Made by a program: the position numbers and the translations under genes | In this document: positions 5,375-9,555 of the stretch, piece by piece | Layout of the letters: each line of letters opens with the position of its first letter | How positions within the stretch are numbered: position 1 is the stretch's first letter | Notes under the pieces: generated by a model | The model's database searches: none | Told to the model about the DNA's origin: nothing | Seen by the model: the letters and a program-made list of their open reading frames with translations, nothing else | Origin: Pseudomonadota bacterium | GTDB taxonomy: Bacteria; Pseudomonadota; Gammaproteobacteria; Burkholderiales; Burkholderiaceae_B | DNA length: 9,555 nucleotides | NCBI GenBank assembly: GCA_023427945.1 | Contig: JAEYZR010000083.1 | Location: 1 to 9,555 of the forward strand | Reading direction: 5' to 3'

Positions 5375-7639
5375 ATGACTCGCGCAAAAAAAGTTGTCAC
5401 TGGCTTGCTGGCGTTATTTGTGGTGCTGATCGCGGTCCTGGTGATCGTGATTGCGACATTCGACTGGAACCGGTTGAAACCCACGATCAACGAGAAAGCG
5501 TCCGATGCGCTGGGTCGGCCATTTGCCATCAACGGCGATCTAAGCGTGAAGTGGGCGCGTTCCGATACGGAGTCGGGATGGCGACGCTGGGTACCCTGGC
5601 CTCATGTGACAGCCAACGACATCACCCTGGGCAATCCGGACTGGGCCCGCGCCCCGCAATTTGCCACGCTGGAGTCCGCTTATTTCAGCCTCTCGCCGTT
5701 GCCCTTGCTGGCTCAGCGTGTCGTGATCCGCGATATACAACTGACCAAGCCCTGGGCTGACCTGCAGCGTTTGAAAGATGGTCGGGCGAACTGGGAGTTC
5801 GCCATGGATAGTTCGGGTGAGCCTTCCAAATGGCTTATCGACATCAACGCCGTCGGCTTCGATCAAGGGCGCGTCGGGTTTGCCGACGAGACCTTGAAGG
5901 CCGATCTTGAAGTCCTGATCGATCCTTTGGGCAAACCCGTTCCGTATGAGGAGATCGTCGGCGGAGGTGAGGGCCAGGCGAAAGAAGGAAGCGAGGAAAA
6001 GGGCGGCAAAGCCGATTCCGGAGGCGACAAGACTCAGGCCAAGAGTGTTCAGTCGGACACCAAGGATGGCAAGACGGGCGTCAAGCAGTCAAGTTCCAAG
6101 GACGACAAGCCTGATGCCAAGGGAGCTGAATCGGAGAACAAGGACAGCGATGACGCGCCTAGGGTGGCCGAGCCTGATCGCAGCCAGCCTGTTGGCGACT
6201 ACGTTTTCGGCTGGAAGGTCGCGGGTAAGTACAACGCGCAGAAACTGTCCGGCGACGGCAAGATCGGCGGCATGCTGACCCTGCGCGACAGCCGCACACC
6301 GTTCCCCGTACAGGCCAATGTGCGTGTGGGCAACACACGGGCGGCCATCACCGGTACGGTCACCGAGCCCCTGAACTTCGGTGGCCTGGATCTCACGTTG
6401 AAGCTGGCGGGTTCCAACATGGCCGACCTCTTCCCCTTGATTGGGGTGACGCTGCCGGACACGCCGCCGTATTCGACCGACGGTCGCCTCATCGCCGAGT
6501 TGCGGCGTCCCGAGGGCGCGCTGTTTGAATACCGCAATTTCAATGGCGCCGTCGGCAAGAGCGATCTGCACGGCAATCTGACTTTTTCTGCCGGCATGCC
6601 GCGTCCCAAACTGACGGGCAATCTGCGCTCCAATCAGCTTCGGCTGGATGATCTGGGGCCGCTCGTCGGCGTGCAATCGGGCGGCGCCGAACCGCCGGGT
6701 GATGGCGACAAGAAGCAGCCCGCCAACAAGGCCTTGCCCGTCAGCGAATTTCGCACCGACCGTTGGGATGTCATGGATGCAAACGTGCGTCTGAGCGCGA
6801 AGCGCATCGTGCATAGCGCCAAGCTTCCGCTGTCGGACCTCAACGTCCATGCCATCATGGACAATGGCCGGTTGACGCTGGATCCCCTGCGGTTCGGCAT
6901 GGCCGGTGGCTCGATTGCATCGACCATCAGTTTGAACGGCGGCGTGACGCCGATGCAGGGACGTGCGAAGATCAGTGCACGGCAGTTGCGCCTGAAGCAG
7001 TTGTTCGCCGATGCCACCGTCATGCAAAAAAGCCTGGGTCAGATCAACGGAGACGTTGCGCTTGCGGGCGTCGGCAATTCCGTCGCGGCGCTCATGGCGA
7101 CCTCCAATGGCGAAGTCAAAATGCTCGTCAACGACGGGGTCATCAGTCGCAGTCTGATGGAAATTGCAGGTCTGAACGTCGGCAACTACGTGATCAGCAA
7201 ACTGTTCGGCGACGACGAAGTTCAGATCAATTGCGGTGCCGCCGACCTCAATATCAAGAACGGTCTGTTGCGTACCAATGCTTTCGTTTTCGATACCGAA
7301 AATGCGCTGGTCACCATCGACGGCACGGCCAACTTCAAGAACGAAGCGCTGGACCTGGACATCACGCCCAAAAGCAAGGGCTTCCGTGTGTTCTCGCTGC
7401 GCTCGCCCCTGTATGTGAAGGGCACGTTCAAGAATCCGGATGCCGGGGTTCAGGTGCTGCCTCTGGCTGCACGTGGTGCGGGCATGGTCGCCCTGGGTGC
7501 GCTGTTGACGCCTGTGGCCGGCGTGCTGGCCCTGGTGGCGCCTAGCGCCGGCGACGACGACAATCAGTGCGGTGCCATGCTGGAGCAACTGAAAAAACAG
7601 CCGGTCAAGGCCACCGCGCCTCGTCAGGGTGGCCGCTGA
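5375..7639 (+). CDS. AsmA-family protein, inner-membrane-anchored, periplasmic
   Basis: A 754-aa protein, typical of the AsmA family (600-1100 aa). AsmA-like proteins are inner-membrane-anchored periplasmic proteins related to bridge-like lipid transporters and implicated in outer-membrane lipid homeostasis. The N-terminus is a basic MTRAKK followed by a single membrane helix (about 7-28). Then come the family pattern DWNRLKPTINEKASDALGRP and repeated beta-strand segments (ITLGNPDWARAPQF, RDIQLTKPWADLQRLKDGRA). Residues about 197-272 are a low-complexity Lys/Asp/Ser/Gly linker that looks like an insertion in the beta region. The C-terminal AsmA_2-type region (GQINGDVALAG, NGLLRTNAFVFDT, SPLYVKGTFKNPD) ends in a hydrophobic stretch (about 695-722) and a Cys-containing tail. 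ATG 5375 has AGGA at 5363-5366 with 8-nt spacing and is preferred over ATG 5366. It starts 106 bp after the DHp-like gene, so co-transcription is possible but not evident. The precise paralogue is uncertain. Confidence 0.93.
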   Translation: MTRAKKVVTGLLALFVVLIAVLVIVIATFDWNRLKPTINEKASDALGRPFAINGDLSVKWARSDTESGWRRWVPWPHVTANDITLGNPDWARAPQFATLESAYFSLSPLPLLAQRVVIRDIQLTKPWADLQRLKDGRANWEFAMDSSGEPSKWLIDINAVGFDQGRVGFADETLKADLEVLIDPLGKPVPYEEIVGGGEGQAKEGSEEKGGKADSGGDKTQAKSVQSDTKDGKTGVKQSSSKDDKPDAKGAESENKDSDDAPRVAEPDRSQPVGDYVFGWKVAGKYNAQKLSGDGKIGGMLTLRDSRTPFPVQANVRVGNTRAAITGTVTEPLNFGGLDLTLKLAGSNMADLFPLIGVTLPDTPPYSTDGRLIAELRRPEGALFEYRNFNGAVGKSDLHGNLTFSAGMPRPKLTGNLRSNQLRLDDLGPLVGVQSGGAEPPGDGDKKQPANKALPVSEFRTDRWDVMDANVRLSAKRIVHSAKLPLSDLNVHAIMDNGRLTLDPLRFGMAGGSIASTISLNGGVTPMQGRAKISARQLRLKQLFADATVMQKSLGQINGDVALAGVGNSVAALMATSNGEVKMLVNDGVISRSLMEIAGLNVGNYVISKLFGDDEVQINCGAADLNIKNGLLRTNAFVFDTENALVTIDGTANFKNEALDLDITPKSKGFRVFSLRSPLYVKGTFKNPDAGVQVLPLAARGAGMVALGALLTPVAGVLALVAPSAGDDDNQCGAMLEQLKKQPVKATAPRQGGR

Positions 7640-7690
7640 TCGGGCAGGGCACACCGATGTAGGTGAACGTCTGGTGGCTGTGGCAAATGA

Positions 7691-7704
7691 GGCCGCCGGC
7701 GGCC
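7691..7704. repeat. Perfect 14-bp GC palindrome between convergent genes
   Basis: GGCCGCCGGCGGCC is self-complementary. It sits in the 87-bp gap between the convergent AsmA and diguanylate cyclase genes. A larger alternative hairpin pairs 7671-7678 with 7702-7709 (8 bp with one G.T pair, 23-nt loop). Neither is followed by a T-run on either strand, so I do not call an intrinsic terminator. Confidence 0.4.
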
Positions 7705-7726
7705 ACCGGTTCAAGTCCAGGTCGAC

Positions 7727-9298
7727 TCAGGCGTTGGACTCATGCCCCTTCTCTGCCACAAAACTGCAGTCTCGCCCTGACCGCTTGGCGCGATAGAGCG
7801 CCTTGTCGGCGAGTTGCCACGCTTCGTCAAGGTCGCGCCCGATTTCCGGGCTTTGCGCAATTCCGCAAGATACCGTGATCGGCATTGATGCCGTCGTCGG
7901 TGTTTCGTGTATATCGCGTCGCAATTGTTCAGCAATATGCCACGCTTCGGCAGCTGTGGTGTCCGGCAGCAGCATCACAAACTCCTCGCCTCCGCTGCGC
8001 GCCGTGATGTCGCCCGTACGCGCGGCAATACGCATGCGGTCCGCCATCATCCGGATGATGGTGTCGCCACTGTCGTGACCCAGCGTGTCGTTGACGCGCT
8101 TGAAGTGATCGATGTCCAGGACGATGATTGCCGTTGGCGTGCGATTCGCGCTCAACTCATCCAGCGCCGCCCGCAAACCGCGCCTGTTGAGCAGGCCACT
8201 CAACATGTCGGTCTTGCTTTCGTGATGCAGGTTTCTGATCTTGTGATTGATGGCCGACAATCCATTGAGGAGGGCGTGCTTCAACTCCACTGCTTCGAAA
8301 TACCAGGCCGGGGTCTTGCGCAACCGCGCGGTCGTTTGCGGATCCTCCATCGTGCGCGCCAAGTCCGCCAATGTGCGCAACGGCCTGACGATATGCGTCG
8401 CCAGCCAAGCGATCAAAATCAGCGACAGCAACACCAGCGGCGCAGCCGTTAGTAGCGTGCGCAGCGTGAGCTCGTTCAGCCGCATCAGAACGTCAGCCTG
8501 CGGACGTACCACCACGACACCCCAGCCGCTCGTGTCGGCCTTCGCAAACCCGGCCAACAGGGTCAGGCCGTCGGCATTCTGGATAGTCATCTTGCCATAT
8601 GCCGCATCCCTCAATGCCTCGACGACCTCCTTGTGCGGAGCGGGTTTGGCCACCCACCGAGCGTCGGTGTGAAGGACGACGTTGCCTTGCTGGTCAAGCA
8701 CATAGGTATAGCTGCCGTCCATGAAATAGTGTTCGCCCAGCAGACTGCGCAGTTCATTGTCTTGATGAAGATAAAGCGTGCCAATGACATACCCTTGGTA
8801 CTGACCATCTGGCGCGGGAACAGGCATGAGATGAGACAGCACCATGCGCCCCGTGCTGGCCACATAAGGCTCAGTGATGGTCGCCTGGTGCCGCTGCAGG
8901 ACAGCCTTGCAGCGCTCGCTGTTCACGGCGGTACCGAGCATGCCGACGCTCGCTGGCGCCTCGGCAACCACCGTGTTGTCCTTGCCAAGCAAGGCCATGG
9001 AGTTGAAGTAGGAGGTCTGGTTGTAGACGTTGGTCAGCAGTGTCTGCCGTTGCTCGGGTGTCAGGGAAGGATCGGCCGAAGCCTGTGCAACGTAGGCAAG
9101 CGTTTTACGGGATTGAGTCAGTAGGGAGTCTGTCAGCTTGGCCAGCTTGAGTGCATAGACACGATGACTTTCCATCGCAGTCGACACCAGTTGCTCGCGC
9201 TGAACGAGATAGCTGGCCAACATGAATGTGGCCGCTGCGAGCAAAGTAGAAAATAGACAGAGCGCGATAATCAAACGGCGCAGGTCCACGCGAAACAT
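7727..9298 (-). CDS. Membrane-bound diguanylate cyclase with periplasmic Cache-type sensor (dCACHE-HAMP-GGDEF)
   Basis: The predicted 523-aa protein makes c-di-GMP from two GTP. The N-terminal helix (about 9-31) and second helix (about 282-304) enclose a periplasmic domain of about 250 residues. Its pattern (NSMALLGKDNTVVAEAP, GYVIGTLYL, YTYVLDQQGNVVLHTD, GWGVVVVRPQ) fits a double-Cache ligand sensor. A HAMP-like linker follows (about 305-350), then the GGDEF domain (about 365-515) with the metal/substrate block VLDIDHFKRVNDTLGHDSGD. The active-site motif is GGEEF (436-440), and an inhibitory RxxD (RTGD, 427-430) lies exactly five residues before it, so activity with product inhibition is expected. 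I start at Met encoded at 9298-9296, immediately before the signal-anchor. The frame stays open to 9454, but the extra 52 residues are Arg/Ser-rich and unlike a leader. A weak AGG-type ribosome site precedes 9298. The gene is convergent with the AsmA gene. The sensed ligand is unknown. Confidence 0.95.
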   Translation of the reverse strand: MFRVDLRRLIIALCLFSTLLAAATFMLASYLVQREQLVSTAMESHRVYALKLAKLTDSLLTQSRKTLAYVAQASADPSLTPEQRQTLLTNVYNQTSYFNSMALLGKDNTVVAEAPASVGMLGTAVNSERCKAVLQRHQATITEPYVASTGRMVLSHLMPVPAPDGQYQGYVIGTLYLHQDNELRSLLGEHYFMDGSYTYVLDQQGNVVLHTDARWVAKPAPHKEVVEALRDAAYGKMTIQNADGLTLLAGFAKADTSGWGVVVVRPQADVLMRLNELTLRTLLTAAPLVLLSLILIAWLATHIVRPLRTLADLARTMEDPQTTARLRKTPAWYFEAVELKHALLNGLSAINHKIRNLHHESKTDMLSGLLNRRGLRAALDELSANRTPTAIIVLDIDHFKRVNDTLGHDSGDTIIRMMADRMRIAARTGDITARSGGEEFVMLLPDTTAAEAWHIAEQLRRDIHETPTTASMPITVSCGIAQSPEIGRDLDEAWQLADKALYRAKRSGRDCSFVAEKGHESNA

Positions 9299-9494
9299 TG
9301 ACTCAACCTGTCTGTTCAGTATCGGCGGTGAGGCGCCTTCTGGGCACCTTGTACGCATTCTAACTTTTTTGACGAAATGCGACCGGCTGTTACTTGAGTG
9401 GCGTAAAGAGTTGCACATTGCTGGATGAATAGTGCTATAGTAGCGGACTGTCATGTTTTTATGTGCTGATGGTTGGGCGCAAAAAATGTGATTT
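9299..9494. other. Divergent intergenic region between the diguanylate cyclase and tRNA-Lys(CTT)
   Basis: About 196 bases, relatively AT-rich, without a plausible gene. It must hold the minus-strand promoter of the diguanylate cyclase gene; a TAGAAT-like -10 is seen on the minus strand around 9358-9363, but without a good -35. It also holds the plus-strand promoter of the second tRNA. Confidence 0.5.
9411..9441 (+). promoter_or_regulatory. Probable promoter of tRNA-Lys(CTT), extended -10
   Basis: TATAGT at 9436-9441 is preceded by TGC (9433-9435), an extended -10 configuration. TTGCAC at 9411-9416 could serve as -35, although the 19-bp spacer is long. The predicted start at about 9448 would give a leader of about 45 nt before the tRNA at 9495. 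Confidence 0.5.
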
Positions 9495-9555
9495 GGGTTG
9501 TTAGCTCAGTTGGTAGAGCAGCGGACTCTTAATCCGTAGGTCGAGTGTTCGAGCC
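9495..9555 (+). tRNA. tRNA-Lys, anticodon CTT (3' truncated by window end)
   Basis: The visible 61 nt contain the 5' acceptor strand (9495-9501), a D arm of GCTC/GAGC, anticodon stem GCGGA/TCCGT and loop CTCTTAA (9526-9532), giving anticodon CTT at 9528-9530. The variable loop AGGTC, the 5' T-stem strand GAGTG and the T-loop TTCGAGC follow; the 3' T-stem strand and acceptor lie beyond the window. It reads AAG lysine codons. It shares the TTAGCTCAGTTGGTAGAGCA block with the tRNA-Lys(TTT) at 582 but has a different anticodon stem and T arm, so it is a distinct isoacceptor and not a copy. Confidence 0.95.

Noticed and set aside
6089..7714. A long minus-strand open frame (541 codons) opposite the AsmA gene
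   Set aside because: It is wholly antisense to a strongly family-like AsmA coding sequence, has no recognisable domain, and is rich in His/Arg/Gln as expected for an antisense shadow in GC-rich DNA.
7703..7722. GGTTCAAGTCC resembling a tRNA T-arm, as if left by an integration event
   Set aside because: The flanking bases do not form a T stem (two mismatches in five), and there is no acceptor or anticodon arm around it.
9299..9454. 52-residue N-terminal extension of the diguanylate cyclase
   Set aside because: The segment is Arg/Ser-rich, overlaps the putative tRNA promoter region and would place the signal-anchor helix internally. Met at 9298 directly precedes the membrane helix.

Overview
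The window looks like a chromosomal stretch of a moderately GC-rich betaproteobacterium, most likely Burkholderiales and plausibly Alcaligenaceae (the Bordetella/Achromobacter/Alcaligenes side). That placement rests on the protein style of the MetQ, AsmA and phytochrome genes and on CCA-encoding tRNA genes. It is an inference from memory, not a computed taxonomy.

Layout. (a) 1-527: the 3' part of a plus-strand metQ-like gene, the substrate-binding lipoprotein of a D-methionine/methionine ABC importer. (b) 539-728: a compact tRNA-Lys(TTT) transcription unit with a good sigma70-type promoter, an encoded CCA end and a strong intrinsic terminator. (c) 770-931: an intergenic, degenerate tandem array of a 13-bp unit. 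(d) 1128-1670: a TetR-family repressor. (e) 1966-5268: a tight three-gene plus-strand cluster. It comprises a biliverdin-type bacteriophytochrome histidine kinase, a single-domain CheY-like response regulator, and a 219-aa protein that I read as a degenerate histidine-kinase-like (DHp plus ATPase-like) protein with an H-box histidine but no ATP-binding asparagines. (f) 5375-7639: an AsmA-family inner-membrane-anchored protein. (g) 7727-9298, minus strand: a membrane-bound diguanylate cyclase with a periplasmic Cache-type sensor and intact GGEEF and RxxD motifs. (h) 9495 to the window end: a second lysine tRNA, anticodon CTT, cut off by the window edge.

How the genes fit together. Cluster (e) is the most interesting part. 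A red/far-red photoreceptor kinase is followed by a receiver with no output domain, which is followed by an apparently non-ATP-binding DHp protein whose stop-to-start arrangement suggests co-translation. A natural hypothesis is a light-driven phosphorelay (phytochrome kinase, then receiver, then ChpT-like histidine phosphotransferase, then a regulator encoded elsewhere). The alternative is that the third protein is a dedicated phosphatase or binding partner of the receiver. No haem oxygenase (bphO) gene is in the window, so biliverdin would have to come from elsewhere in the genome. The AsmA, TetR and diguanylate cyclase genes are neighbours with no demonstrated link to the light system.
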